Origin: Mucidula mucida
Lineage: Eukaryota; Basidiomycota; Agaricomycetes; Agaricales; Physalacriaceae
Length of the DNA: 64,000 nucleotides
Direction: 5' to 3'
Assembly (NCBI GenBank): GCA_015501055.1
Contig: JADNYV010000003.1
Coordinates: forward strand, 186,001-250,000
A model generated the notes under the pieces. That model was given only the letters and a program-made list of their open reading frames with translations, ran no database searches and was not told where the DNA came from. Positions 52,105 to 64,000 of the stretch are shown here, in pieces; the first letter of the stretch is position 1; every line of letters begins with the position of its first letter. The position numbers and the translations under genes were made by a program.

Positions 52105-55100
52105 TCAAAAATAAAACCTTCTTCCAAAAGTGCTCTCCTCGTCATCCTCCTCGGGCCCAGGTCTCCGGTGGGGATCGGGCCCAGTGTTACCTAAATCATG
52201 CACGTGTGTATGGGCGCGAGAAAGAAGTTGCCGCCTGTTTCGTGGCGCTGGCGTTGTAGTCGAACTAAGTGTAGAGGCACCCTTCACAGCTTTCCGACAA
52301 ACCGGACAAGTACTCGCACTCTTCAGCCATTGCTGCAGTCTTATGAGAATCTTCTCTGTGACACAGAAGACGAAACGTACCTCAAGACACTCCTTATGCA
52401 ACCAGTGCGGACAGTCGTTGAGCTTTGTGACCGTATCTGTGGGGGCATACTGTATAGGAAACTGAGTTAGCATGCTTTCAAGGTGAATGATTGACAACAT
52501 ACATCATCCAAACAAATGGGACATCGTTTATCGCCGTCCGTTGTTTGCCAGTCCTTATATAGTCCAGTCTTCAGGCCGGAAATAACGTCTGAGGGGGTGG
52601 CTTTCGGTACAGCCTCGCCTAGCATCGAGCCCAACATGATCAGACTTTCGTACGAGTCATCAAAATCTTCATCGCGCTTAAGCACAAGTCAACAACGAAT
52701 GTGCCCTAATCAAACGTGAACATACCATGAAGTCACCCAAACCAAAACCAAAGACACCCATTCGTCTTCTCGACCTCGGCGGGGCACCACCGCCAAACAA
52801 TTCGGCATTATCAAGATACAAAGGGCGGAACCTTTCTTGATGCCTAGAATACCGGGCGTTCGTACGACTTCCACTCAACCCAGTTGGCACAGCACCCCGT
52901 TGAGGCGATGCCCGGCGACGGGGAATCGCGTAGCGAGGAACATATCGTCCTCCGCTGCCACCACCGCCACTTAACCATTCATTAAATGCACTGTCTGGCA
53001 CTCTCGAAAGAGACGCTCGGTACCTTTCTCTGTCCATCTCACGCTCCCTCTCTAGAAGGCGTTCGCGCTCCTCCAACCGCCCCCATTCATCACCAAAGGT
53101 AGCAGCTGGCGCCCGAGTTTCCCTCTGCTCCGTCAGACGTGCAATTCTATCCCGCGTGATGGCACCCAATGTGCGAGCAAAGCCAGCAGCATCTTCATCA
53201 TCTACACGGGGAGCCTGTGACCGGGTGTGACTGTTCATGAGCAGGTTGTGGATATCTGCTGAAGATTGTCTCGAGGAAGGATTACTCTCGTCTCCATGAC
53301 CAAACGAAGACGAAGGCCGTGTCACATGAGCTGTCGAAGTAGGACGAAGAGTACGCGACTGCGCTAATTCTCGACGTCGCTGCTGATGTTCACGCAGATG
53401 TTCCATGGCTCTCAAAGCCCGCAAATGATTTTCTAATGGCGGATGGGTTGAGTCTCTTGAAGTCTAGGAATTAATATTAAAGGATGGTTGAAAAAGGATG
53501 AACAAGAAAGACACACAGTAGGCTCGGCTCGAATATCGAGTATTTCTGGTTCTTCGAAGGGCAAGGGAGGAAGCGATGGTGCACGTGATGCGGCGGATAG
53601 AGCGGCAGCGCGCCTCTGGCGCATCTCTGCTTGCCATATCATTGTATTTCGGAATGGACCAGGCGCAAATGCTTCTGGATTGATACCCGATGACGTTGGC
53701 GATAATCGAGGTCGTGATTGTGATGAGACTGGTCGAGTGTGTAATTCTGAGAAAACCGAATGATCATGAGTGGTCGGGGAAGGCTGCGCAGAATCTCCTT
53801 GTCGTGCAGGACTGTCCACATCATGTGGAATGAAAATGGCACCAGGACCGAGGTCTGGTGGCGGTATGATGGGTGGAGTTGGAAATGTCCGACTAGAGCG
53901 CATACTATGAAAAGAGCTCATTCGTGCAGGCTCCGGTCTGCCATTGCGCGCAATCGTCCTGGCCATGTCAGATATTGTAGAGGATTGAGAGTCAAAGAAA
54001 TCAACAGAGTGGACGTGTCTTTCCAACGATGAGCTGTGTGAGTGCGTGTGCAATGACGGTGTCCGAGCCGGTGAAGGATCTGGTGGATGAGGACGGTGAA
54101 GGGACAGATGTCTGGTCAAAACGGACTCAGACCTGGACTGCGAAGCACGATCGAAGGCGAAAGAAGCGCGTCGTTGAATGGCTCTGTCGAAAGACTCCGG
54201 CCATGAATCACGCTGAGGTGTACGTTCGTAGGGTAGTTGAGGAAGAACGGGAATTATGTCATCGTCTTCGGAATCGAGAGCAAACTCGTTATCTAAGCGG
54301 TCCATCTCTAGACTGTCCAACATATCAGCATGACTATGAAGGCGCTCGATTTCTGCAGCATTTTCGGACATCAAAGAGTTGGAGGAACCAAATCTGGATG
54401 TTGGACTGCGAGCGCTCACACGTCGATAACTTGCCACAGGAATGGGAGAGTAGGAACGACGTTGTTCTAAGCTGCATTTAGTACTGTTGTTGATAAATAA
54501 TGTGAAAAGACTTACGAGGACGAGCTCGATTTAGGCGGGACGCCCAATCTGTAGGTTCACCGTCATAACGATCTAGAAAGTACATGAATGAGGTGAGTAC
54601 ATATCATGGGAAGGAGAATGGAATGGACGCACCTCTGGGGATTGGATGTGAGTGAGGTACCGGTAAGAACCTTTCCATGGGAGGTTCTTCGCGAGGCGTG
54701 AACTCGGGAAGAGTGTCGAACCAGCTTCGCAAGTCGTGAACCGGTGTACGCTCTCGCCGATCGGTAGGAGGAACTGTCCTCAAATCGTCCATGTCTCGGA
54801 ACAATGGGGAGGACGGCCGGAGGGCGTCCAGTCTGGGTGACCTGCGATTGTCTGAAAGACATCAGTCATCGAGGCGTCCGTGGTAATGATCACGCTTACC
54901 AGGACCAGTAGAATCACGGAAGAATGTTCTTATGTCGAAGTTAGATGTGGCAGTTGACACGGCGGGTTCGGTGTTGAACGTAAGGTCAGGGGGATCCTGG
55001 TCAAGAATGTCGGAGAGTGTGAAAGGCGGAGGCTCGCTGATACCCGGATCAGGTGCCAGATAGTCCAGGTCTGAGGATGATGCCTGACTCTGCGTGCTGG

Positions 55101-55764
55101 AGCCATGTTGTAAACGTGTGCTAGAACCGAGAAGATCACGATAGTTGAAGGCTACAGCGGGTTCTTCAATGTCGGGAACTTGAATGACGGTGTCTTCCGA
55201 CAAAGATAGAGGCGGTAGAACGGGGGGCGATGTGGGTGACCTAGTAAGTGATGGAGACCTAGATCGTAAGGCAGATATGTTGCTGTCGAACTCGCTGAAA
55301 CGGGCCAGAGTGGAGTGAAAGTGATCCTGGGTTTCTGCCTCGCTAGCAGGGCTAGAAGCCTCTTGATAGTCGGGCATGTCTACATCTTGGATGACAGGTG
55401 TTGGTATGCGGGGAGGCATAAGAAATGAGCGGGTGAGGCCCGAGGATGAAGCGATGGGGAACGTGTCTGGCTCAGCACTACTGGATGCAGTGGTTTCGTC
55501 CGAGGCACCAGAGTTAGCTGTCGACGACCTCGAGCTCATGGAAGTGGATTCCACTGAGAGGCTGCTAGCGCTTCTAGCCCGCTTATTGCGATCCCGTCTG
55601 TCGGTGTTCGCTGCGGAGCGACCGGCGCTGGATCCAGGTTCACCGCCACTGGTCGGACTGTCGAGATCAAAACCGAACTGTTCGAAAGAGCGCTTGAAGG
55701 AGGTTGTGCTCGTTGGAATAGACAAGTGAAGGCGGGGCGGACACGCCGACGTCGAGGACGACAT
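52105..55764 (-). CDS. large disordered protein with C-terminal RING-H2 finger (probable E3 ubiquitin ligase)
   Basis: This is a probable RING E3 ubiquitin ligase; the target is unknown. The last 110 residues hold the RING-H2: CPICLDD (about 52510-52530), an intron, DCPHWLHKECLE, an intron, QWLKSASTCPVCRKAV. This gives the C2...CxH..C...CPxC spacing. Most of the roughly 1,090 residues upstream are Ser/Pro/Arg-rich and disordered, with a helical charged segment RLEERERLLEREREMDRERY (about 53040-53100), a Gly/Arg-rich patch and RFRPLYLDNAELFGGG. A helical element ESLIMLGSMLGEAV precedes the RING. The start MSSSTSACPPRLHL (55764) is chosen; in-frame ATGs upstream reach 55860. Introns include those near 54520-54575, 54600-54645 and 54853-54900. 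Confidence 0.8.
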
Positions 55765-56472
55765 GATGGTCCAGCACGAAGTCGGAGAGGATCGTGGTGG
55801 GAAGGAGGAAAGCACCTGCGACCAATCTAAATTAGGAAATGCAATTGTCATTATTGTCACATAACGCCGACAGCCGAGTTGCTACACAACCTCTTTGCTT
55901 TATATTATCTCCAGACGCGGACGTCGTGGACAACTACTGACGATCTGGTGGCGCGCCTACTCACCTTGCACTTGTATGAACAGAACTAATGTTAATATGT
56001 GCTGTCTTGGGCAGGTATACGACGCGATGATACTTCAGAACCCAATTTCTACCAACGACGGACGAAATATATCAGCATCTCGAAGATGTCGTTTCCAGGT
56101 GTACCTACCACGCAGCACCCACTCAATGTGAGAATGTTGGCATATTTCTTTTCTTCCAGCTCGGCGATCCGGTCCGGAAACCGCACTTCTTCAATTCATT
56201 TGATTGCTGTCAGTAATATACCCAGAGAAGGCTTAGGTTTGTTACTGGTTCATCATGTCCATTTGGTTCGCTTCGTTCTCACAGGCCAACTAACATAGAC
56301 GCCTCCCACATGCGTACACACATGCTTTGCGGGAGCTGAGTTTCAAACCGCGATCGATGGATATAAAGGCCCCTGCCCAAAAAATTATATTGCCAAGTAC
56401 CACCCGTACTCCCTCCACCACTCCCAACTTCGCTCTCTTTGTGGGATTGTGACCGCGTAAAGAGAGCATACA
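55765..56472. other. divergent intergenic region
   Basis: This is the upstream region of the RING gene (-) and the SLC35F-like gene (+). Short plus frames at 55895-56298 look random. A TATAAA-like string is present near 56361. Confidence 0.4.
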
Positions 56473-57723
56473 ATGGCCACTACCGAGGATAGAAAAGGGT
56501 CTCTGGATTCGCCTTCTGATGTCGACGCAGTTGTCCCAGACCTGACGGCCCAGCCGAGGCTTCGTCCACCAATCAAGTACTCAACACCTACAGCATTCGC
56601 GCTTTCATTCGCAGCACGAATGAGGTTTGTGTGGACGAAGCGATTCGCCCTATCTCTTCTTGCGGGGCAGATCATTTCACTCTGTATCACTTGCACGAAC
56701 GTTACGACGACCGAACTCCAGAACAACAGGAACTGGGCGTTACCCACGACACAGAGTGTCTTCTTGTACTTCTCTCTATTCATCATGTACACTCCATACA
56801 CGATGTACAAGTGTATGTTATTCTTGTTCACCTGTATTCACATGCTGACCGGCTCGATCCAGACGGACCGAAAGGATGGGGCATGATGGTCCTTCGAGAT
56901 GGATGGAAATATGCATTCTTGGCGGCCTGTGATGTCGAAGGCAACTTTCTGGTCGTCAAAGCTTATCAATACACCGACCTTCTTTCCTGTATGCTCCTCG
57001 ACGCATGGGCCATCCCCGTATGCCTATTCTTCTCCTGGATCTATTTCCGCCGAAAGTACCATTGGACACAAATCCTCGGTGTCTTCATCTGCATTGGCGG
57101 GCTAGGGATGCTCGTCGCATCCGACCGCATCACCCAGAAGGATTGGGAACCGTCCAATCGTGGCAAAGGAGATGCATTCATGATTGCGGGTGCTACTCTT
57201 TATGGATTCACCAACGCCACAGAAGAGCTCTTCGTGCGTAAGAGACCTCTTTATGAAGTCGTGGGACAACTTGGCATGTTTGGCTTCATCATCTGCTCCA
57301 TCCAAGCGGCTGGTCTTGAACATGCCGCAATGCATACTGCGTCCTGGAATGGTGCCGTCGTTGGCCTCATTCTCGCATACACGGCGGCAATGATCATCCT
57401 TTACACCCTTGCCCCGTTGCTCTATCGCATGGCAAGCTCAGCTTATTACAATCTGAGCCTGCTGACGAGCGACTTTTGGGGATTGTTATTTGGCCTGTTC
57501 CTCTACCACTACCATCCGTATTGGTTGTATTTCATTGCGTTCGCGGTGGTGATTCTGGGCCTCATCACCTATTTCTGGCACGACACACGTTCGTATCTCT
57601 TTAATTATTCGGGATTTCGGCTAACGTTCTCCTTCAGCGGAAGAACAAGGAGAAGTTGCTCCCGAGGCACCTGAATACGTTCAGAAAAGACAAGGCGAGG
57701 CGCAGGCTGAGAATCAAGTCTAA
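56473..57723 (+). CDS. SLC35F1/F2/F6-like transporter (DUF914, DMT superfamily)
   Basis: This is a probable ten-helix solute transporter of the drug/metabolite superfamily, SLC35F branch; the substrate and membrane are unknown. The start MATTEDRKGSLDSPSD at 56473 gives a cytosolic N-terminus, then RFALSLLAGQIISLCITCTN and SVFLYFSLFIMYTPYTMYK. Intron 56813-56862 is phase 1. The next exon holds the family's typical stretch WKYAFLAACDVEGNFLVVKA followed by YQYTDLLSCMLLDAWAIPVC, ILGVFICIGGLGMLVASD and GDAFMIAGATLYGFTNATEE. The last helices are VVGLILAYTAAMIILYTL, FWGLLFGLFLYHYHPYW and LYFIAFAVVILGLITYFW. A second intron (about 57591-57638) leads to a short polar tail ending at TAA 57721-57723. 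Confidence 0.9.
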
Positions 57724-58096
57724 TGATCAACGTCGACAGATTCCATATCTATCTTTTCTTTCGCGCTTACTGGAGTACCTATTCACGATGCAATTATGAA
57801 CTTCGCTCGTTGCAGCTGAACCTACTATCGCTCTAGATGTTGAGTACTAACCAGTTTTGCGCGCCTACCAGTCAATCGGATCCTGCGCAACCGCCAACTT
57901 GAGTTCGTAGAGTGTCAAAATCTTTGTGCAATGAATACCGCGGCTCTAGCAAACAGTTCGATCTTCCTACGTATTGTGAGTTCATCTATAAGACTGCTCT
58001 GTGTTGTGGAACGAAAGATTCATTGTGAGTAGCATCAGCAAACAAGACTGGTCATGACACTACGACAATGCCAAACAGGTTAGCCTGGAAATATCA
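57724..58096. other. convergent intergenic region
   Basis: This stretch separates the SLC35F-like gene from the glycosyltransferase gene; both end here. Nothing is recognised. Confidence 0.5.
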
Positions 58097-60355
58097 CTAC
58101 GTACACACGTCAATTGACTGTTGACTGCCATATTGTGGGCAACCAGTCAATTCAATCGAACGCATGCGGCCAATTTGCGTGATTTCCTGCAAGGACAATA
58201 TACTTCCCGTGAGGTTCAACACTGGCAGGTCTTCCCACTCCGGCAGTGTCCCGTCAGGTAGTTGCAACAAATCACGCGGATCCGCGTCGCTCATCAAGGG
58301 TAACATGAACAATGCATCCTTTTCCGCGTTCTTCTGCTTGACATGAACGCCGGACTCCAAGTGATTTGTCGAAAGAGACGCGAAGGCCGGGAAATTAGGA
58401 TATAGCATGACATAGCCTCGAAGATATGCAAACTCTATGAAATAACGTTTCCAAGACTTGGTCCAACGGTTCGACCGAACGTCAGGAACAATTGCAGTGC
58501 TGATTGGGAGTGATTTTTGCGAGAATCGAAGAGTGAGATATGAGTGGAAGAGGCGCCAATGTGCGGGAAAGTACACGGCACCCCAGCTGCATGGGATTTG
58601 CGAGAGGTATGGCGTAAAGGAAGGGTAATCGTAAGCTTCAAAAAGTGACCGAGCGGAGAAGGGTTGTCGTCCTGTGGGATGCAGCTCGTTGTGCTTTTGT
58701 TGATACAAACTGATTCCGAAAAGCTGATGTGATCGATTAGACCCAGAGCCATACCTAGATAGATGTCATGATCAGCGAAAACTATGTACATACGAATGCG
58801 AAGAACATACTGGTAGCGAAGAATGGTCATCTTGATCCATGCATAGAACATGGGCGAAAGTTCAACATCGTCTTCCAGAAGTAGCCCATACATGTTGTTT
58901 GTCGCTGGATACCAGGATTCCACGACAGCGGGGAGTAGTCCACCATGAATGACACGATGATGCAGAAACAGGCCTCCATGTCTCCATTCGAAGTTCTGAG
59001 CGATCTGCATCGTTTCCTCATCTGCTGATTGCTCGAGATTGATCCTCATGTTCAACCTGTCCCCGTAGTATCGTGCGCGGGTAAGTGATTTTAATAAACG
59101 TGTGAGTGATTGTGGTCGATCTTTTGTGATGATGCTAATATCGACACGAGGCTGGTGCCAGTCTTTATTCCAGTCAGGTCTACACAAAGGTGCGGAGTAT
59201 AATAGGAAACGCACGACGCCATTCTTTCAAAGTGAGAGTCCTCATCCAGACCGAATAAGCGAGGTCCTCGCGCAAGAGTATTATCCATGGGATGTGGGAA
59301 GTCTCCAGGTTAAGGTCTTGTGTTGAAACGACGACATCTGGATCCCGAGAGAAAGTACGACGGACGTGAGAAGAGAAAGAAAGTGGATCGGAGAGTATGA
59401 AATAGCGGAGAACGCAGGATTCACTGATGACATGTTGATTTTGGGAAGCGGTCGAGGCGTACAAGGCTATAAAGATGATGAAATCGGCTTCCTGAAGACT
59501 GCAAAGAACAGGGGCGAAAGAAGCAACGTCAACAGTGTCCGGAAAGAGGACTGCAAAGAGAGGCGCAGAGGAAATGGTGACTGGAATCACTTCAGCGAGG
59601 AAAGAAGGCGGCTTGATTTCGTGGGCAGTAATCCGAGAACACCATGTAGCATCCAGTGTATCATCCTTAGAAATGACAATGCCGCCATGAGACTGACGCT
59701 TGAGTTGAGCAACATGGGCACCAAAGCACAGCCACAAGTCGAAATCGATGCAAGTGGCGGGTATATCGATGAAGGATCGCAATAGAACAAAAGGAGGTAC
59801 GAGAAAGGTAGCAGATTGTGGTTCCTCTGTTGAAGTGAGACAAGTCGAGTGAAGGATTCCTCGTGGTCCTAGAGGAAGATCAAGCGCGGGAGGATTGAGG
59901 AGCAGGGCGCGGGTGTCCTTGCCGATATCCGAAAGGCCATTTGCGTCAAGGACGAGCAGCCACTTTGCAGTGACCTGCAAAGATACGTGCAGCACCGCGG
60001 ATGCTTCACCCATATGACTCGGCCATATGCGTAATATAAAGTCGGGATGGGGAAAGTCTTCCAACAACGCGACAAAGTCCCGCACGATAGCGCGCGCCGC
60101 TACGATAATCTCCTGCGGAGCGACAATCACGACTTCGCGAAGCTTGGGAGATGAGAGAAAGGGAATCAGTGTATCTGGGAGCGTGGAAAGTTGCGCTGGC
60201 AAAACCGGGAGCACGGCGCTCATCGACCGTAGGCCTACAACATCGACGATGAGCGGGGCGGAAGCTGTCTGAGTTTCATTTTGCGAGAATCTTGTGAAGA
60301 AAATCCAAGAGAAAAACGCGAAGAAACTGAGGATCGAAAGGGATCGTCGAAGCAT
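58097..60355 (-). CDS. membrane-anchored GT2-like glycosyltransferase
   Basis: This is a probable type II Golgi or ER membrane glycosyltransferase with a GT-A fold; donor and acceptor are unknown. The start MLRRSLSILSFFAFFSW (60355) provides an uncleaved signal anchor. An N-terminal lumenal part of about 370 residues precedes the GT domain, which reads RVDISIITKDRPQSLTRLLKS, RINLEQSADEETMQIA, HHRVIHGGLLPAVVESWYPA and the acidic metal-binding LLLEDDVELSPMFYAWIK. After an intron (about 58751-58810) come YGSGSNRSHQLFGISLYQQ, CSWGAVYFPAHWRLFHSYL and the C-terminal part NRWTKSWKRYFIEFAYLRGY. The join near 59178-59208 needs either a 31-nt intron or is a frameshift. It is divergent from the Dpb11-like gene. 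Confidence 0.82.
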
Positions 60356-60470
60356 TGGTCCAAGCGACGCGAATGAGCCTGCCCTAAAGTAGAAGCAGCT
60401 GTGCACGTGATCTACATGGCTCTGTGACGGAGTGACATAAGGCTTAACCAATTCTTTATTCTGGCCAACC
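60356..60470. promoter_or_regulatory. short divergent promoter, GT2/DPB11
   Basis: Only 115 bp separate the proposed start codons of the two divergent genes, so their core promoters and 5' UTRs overlap. The glycosyltransferase frame stays open upstream to 60502, but without conserved sequence. Confidence 0.45.
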
Positions 60471-63400
60471 ATGCGACGACGACGAGCAAACAAATCAGCC
60501 AAGGCGCGTCTCTACCTTGCATCTGTCGCTTACTCTGTCTAACTCTTGTTTAGGTTCCCGGCGTGAAGCTGCGTCCCGCGCAACCCCAAGCATCGACCTC
60601 GAAAATAGCATCAGAGCCGCACGTAAACGAACGACTATGGGCTGAAGAAACGCAGCTTGGAAGTGAAGACAGCACGTATATCGATACTTGTCCGCGACCA
60701 TTTCGCGATCTGGTCATCTGCGCAACCGGAATCCAGGATAAGGTGCGGCTCATACACTTATAATGGCACAGAACCTGATAACTACTACAGCGTACACTGT
60801 TCAAGCAAGCTGTGGACCTTGGGGCAACGACAGCGACATCTTTTACGGACCGCGTTACCCATCTCATTGCCGACACGCACGGCAGTCCCAAATACAAGGT
60901 GCGCTCCTCTGGTGTTGTCTTTCACCGCTATTCTTACGGAATTTCAGTGCGCGGTCGAACATAGAATCCCCATCATGCAACCGTCCTGGATTAGTGTATG
61001 CCATGAAGTATGGCTGCGCGGTGACGACGTTGATTTGAACGAGGTCTGTCCACGCGTTTCTGAACGAGCACAGCGAATGCTAACGTCGTCTCAGAGTGTC
61101 TCCCAACATCGTCTTCCCATTTTCCCCGGCGTCGTACTTTCGCTCTCGGGCATCGTCGATTTAGCTACTCAGCTCGAAATTCGTAAACGGCTTCAAGAGA
61201 ACAATGGCGTATTTGCAGAAGAAGTACTTCGACCTGTCAAAGTTACACATCTCTTGTGTTCCGGAGATGAGGAAACCGACAAAATGAAGTACGCAGAGAA
61301 ATTCAATCAGCGTAGAGAGGCAAACATTCAACTTGTTTGGGAAGAGTGGTTCTGGGACTCGTTAGAACACGGTGGTGCGTGACTTCGATCAGACAGTGCA
61401 CGCGTCTAACAAATCAATTAGGCAGGTTTGAGGAGACTGCCTACCAAGTACATCAGCCGCGAACGCAACGCAGGTCGCAGCCCGTAGAACGTGCGTGAAG
61501 GTCCATTTGTGCTAAAGTCAAGGCTTACTAGCTAGTATAGCAGAACCGGGCTCTCCAAGTACCTCCATCATCCCTGCCCCTACTCCTAAGAAGAGTGTCT
61601 TGCCTGGAGGTGACGACGAGGACGAGATAGCGTCAGTGAAGCAAGTTTCTGATACATCCGTCAAACTTTGGCATAGTCTTCTCGAACATCGTGGGTACAC
61701 GGTGAACGAACAAGGCAAACTCGTACGTAGTCCCAACAAGAAGGATCAACCAGTTATACCTTCCCCTGAACGACCTGTTTCCCCCTCTGGCGGAAGCATC
61801 CTTTCCAAGTTCCAGAGAACGAATTCGTTTGCTCCAGTCAAGGAGAAGATGCTGCAACCCTTCTCTACAGGCGCCAAAAGTGTATCGACATCTGTACCCG
61901 TCGCATCAACAAAGATATTCCAGGGCGTCAGAATCTGCAGTCTTGGAGAAGCAAAGTCTGCTGCTGTTAAAACGGCGATTGAACAGGCGGGCGGACAAAT
62001 GGTGGCCGAAGACGAAGCAGATTTCATTCTTGTGCGGTTGGTCAGGTAAGTTGTTATGTATACTTATAGTACTTCTGCTTATCTTGATTTAGTGGGAGTA
62101 AGCTGTATCGGGCAGAAGCTGACTCTGAGCTGCGCATGAAATTTCGGACGGAATGTTGGCTCGAGCAATCGATATACGAGGACAAGATTTGCGCACCTAC
62201 TAGTCACATTTCTTTCGTCCCTCTTGCTATTGAACTACCTATACCAGGTGCGTTTGTTCCTGTCCTCCTACAAGCGAACTAACAGAACTGTGCAGGCACG
62301 GAAAAGATACAGCTTAGTCTATCAGGGTTGAGTGCCTCTGATTCTTGTTTTACGCGACGACTGGCTCGTGCGTTGGGTCTAAGTCTAGCCCCTGTGTTCT
62401 CTCGGAAGGCAACCCATCTCCTCTGTCCATCTGGCACCGGTCAGAAATATGATAAAGCCCAAGAGTGGAAGATTCCTGTAGTAAATATGGGCTGGCTGGA
62501 GGAGATGTCAAAGAAAGGGCACATACCCGATGTTTCTCCGTATCTAGTTGGAAAAGACGCATCGGTACCGGAGCCTGATATCGTGATGTTTAACGGTGCG
62601 TAACTCCTTCATTATAACGAGCTCGTACTGAATAACTTCTCATAGGTACCACAACGGTGAAGGAGGGGCTTGCGACACGCCCACAGTCGCCAACTCGTTT
62701 AATCCCCGAAGCAGGTCCAGGACCATCGACCACGACCTTCAGACTCAACGGACTGCTCTTGAAGGATCCTAAAGGTAAAGCCGAAGCCGATGATTCGAAC
62801 GCAATGATGGATATAACAAACGATCTTCAAGGTTTGGATATCATCTTTTTTTGGGACTCAAGTTAATTGTTTTGTTGTTTTGCGATAGGCCCAGACACCT
62901 TCGTGCGCGAACTAGAAGCATGTCCTCAATCGTTCATAGGACATCCGGCCGTTCCGACAAGATCCGCTTCGATAGACTACGAAGAGGTCCCGTCATCCAG
63001 AACGCCGTCTCCAATGAAACTACCGTCTCCGATGAAGATGCCACCATTGTTAGATATGCCCAAACTACAACTTCTCGGAAAGCGCCGGTCGGAAGACTCG
63101 GAAGAGCGTATAGAAAAGCGCGCGCGACCGAGAGCAATGCGCTCCAATGTATTAACCTTTATATGTCGTTCCGTTACAATTTCTTGACTCCTTCATGCAG
63201 CCCAATTCAAGGCCGGAATCCAGAAGTGACGTCACTGAAGCTCCCGTCACTTCCAAGGTCGATGGATTTGATGAAGGCTTTGAGGAGGATGAAGAAGGTG
63301 GTGGCACGGTCTTGGAGAGCATGCGAGTGACATATGACGACAACGAGGAGAAGCGGAAGCTCATGAATTTGTTGGCTCCGAAACCAGCCAACACGAAAGG

Positions 63401-63476
63401 CGCCGGGAAGACGGCAGCCAAGGCCGCGACAAGGAAGTCTACAAGGAAGAGTGGTGGCAGAGGTGCTTCATCGTGA
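60471..63476 (+). CDS. DPB11: Dpb11/Rad4(Cut5)/TopBP1-like replication-checkpoint protein with four BRCT domains
   Basis: In known fungi this protein links phosphorylated Sld2/Sld3 to the origin and activates the Mec1/Rad3 checkpoint kinase. BRCT1 reads RPFRDLVICATGIQDK to IADTHGSPKYK and IMQPSWISVCHEVW. BRCT2 runs from PIFPGVVLSLSGIVDL to VTHLLCSGDEETDKMKYAEK and VWEEWFWDSLEHG. BRCT3 runs from TKIFQGVRICSLGEAKSAAV to RTECWLEQSIYED. BRCT4 is LSLSGLSASDSCFTRRLARA to ATHLLCPSGTGQKYDKAQEW and VNMGWLEEM. The tail holds a bipartite basic region (GKRRSEDSEERIEKRARPRA) and a Lys-rich C-terminus. The first exon MRRRRANKSAK (60471-60503) joins the next at 60554 only through a GC-AG intron. The other introns are normal. 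Confidence 0.88.
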
Positions 63477-63548
63477 TTTCTTTGGGGGGTAGATCTGTTT
63501 ATATGTAGTGACTTTTTATTTTGTATCATTTATACAGAGCTTCTTGGT

Positions 63549-64000
63549 TCAATCTTTCTCACTCTCCATCCCGGTCTCCTCGCACGCAGGCTTTACAACC
63601 AGTCCCCGAAGCACGGCTTCTGCGGCTTCTTTAGCGGCCTCGTCCTCTTGGACTTTCAACATGTTCTTTGTATAATTCTTCCCAATGACGAACCAGCAGC
63701 TGAGCGCAATGATTCCGATGCCGCCAACACAAACACAGGTATAATTCATGTTGGCCGCCGTGACGGGTTGGTAGTAGGGGAAGGAGAAGAAGACAATGGC
63801 GAATGTAAGCCATCCAAGCGTGACAAGATTGACGAATAGGCCTTTCGTTGTGCCCATGTGAAACTTTCCGCGCACTAGAGGTTTTCGACTCTGCAGTACA
63901 TTGGTCAAGATGGGGATGATGTAGGCAATATTGTTGATCGTCACTGCAGAACCAAGGAGCGCGTTAAACGCCGTGGATGAGCCTGCGAGCAGTAATTATC
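63549..64000 (-). CDS. amino-acid/GABA/choline-type permease (APC superfamily), C-terminal part; 5' end outside the window
   Basis: This is a plasma-membrane permease of the fungal Uga4/Hnm1-like group, of which only the C-terminal end is present. An exon beginning near 63977 reads GSSTAFNALLGSAVTINNIA. The next helices are INNIAYIIPILTNVL, LVTLGWLTFAIVFFSFPYY and YTCVCVGGIGIIALSCWFVIG, with RKPLVRGKFHMGTTKGLFVN as the loop between them. A charged cytosolic tail with VQEDEAAKEAAEAVLRG ends at TGA, 63549-63551. An acceptor AG precedes the exon, so the gene continues through an intron beyond the window. The substrate cannot be told from this piece. It converges with the DPB11-like gene, with stop codons about 72 bp apart. 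Confidence 0.85.

Noticed and set aside
53760..54481. Open frames on the plus strand of 90 and 150 codons
   Set aside because: They are antisense to the Ser/Arg-rich coding sequence of the RING gene and show no domain features.

Overview
This is a 64 kb piece of a basidiomycete nuclear genome, most likely from Agaricomycetes. Genes are dense and lie on both strands. Almost all are split by introns of about 45-60 nt with GTRNGT donors, CTNAY-like branch points and YAG acceptors. Several products belong to families that I know mainly from mushroom-forming fungi (DUF7330, DUF6699 and a DUF6914-like protein). I saw no phage, plasmid, CRISPR, rRNA, convincing tRNA or intact transposon.

Layout from left to right: the 3' part of an RDH54/RAD54B-type repair translocase (1-4182, +); two small unknown genes (4586-5191, +; 5315-5844, -); a GNAT acetyltransferase (6643-7401, +); a DUF7330 protein (7434-8538, -); an unknown AT-hook-like protein (9204-10219, +); a frameshifted DUF6914-like gene (10586-11130, +); a LIM-RhoGAP of the Rga1 type (11899-16542, +); V-ATPase subunit G (17265-17764, -), divergent from symplekin/Pta1 (17837-22031, +); a coiled-coil, low-complexity protein (22352-25449, +); a Yvc1-like vacuolar cation channel (25644-29200, +); nucleoporin Nup57/Nup54 (29290-31045, -); a DUF6699 protein (31947-32651, +); the Slt2-type cell-wall-integrity MAP kinase (33933-36508, +); an MFS drug:H+ antiporter-like transporter (36859-38901, +); mitochondrial ribosomal protein mL44 (40434-41606, -); an F-BAR-DEP-RhoGAP protein of the Rgd2 type (42071-45826, +); glycogen debranching enzyme (46246-51762, -); a large RING-H2 protein (52105-55764, -); an SLC35F-like transporter (56473-57723, +); a membrane-anchored GT2-like glycosyltransferase (58097-60355, -), divergent from a four-BRCT Dpb11/Rad4/TopBP1 protein (60471-63476, +); and the C-terminal end of an amino-acid/choline-type permease (63549 to the window edge, -).

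The genes are mostly housekeeping and do not form a metabolic or defence cluster. One loose theme is Rho/cell-wall signalling: two RhoGAP proteins and the Slt2 kinase lie within about 34 kb, although their adjacency may be chance. The most unusual signal is in gene structure. The Slt2 gene needs coding exons of 16, 10, 17 and 5 nt, and the Yvc1-like gene needs adjacent exons of 9 and 10 nt. Two genes have a first coding exon that is only the ATG, and the Dpb11-like gene appears to use a GC-AG intron. The Rgd2-like RhoGAP also seems to lack its catalytic arginine finger.

All splice models were worked out by eye from reading frames, splice consensus and remembered family sequences. Exon boundaries marked as uncertain should be treated that way.
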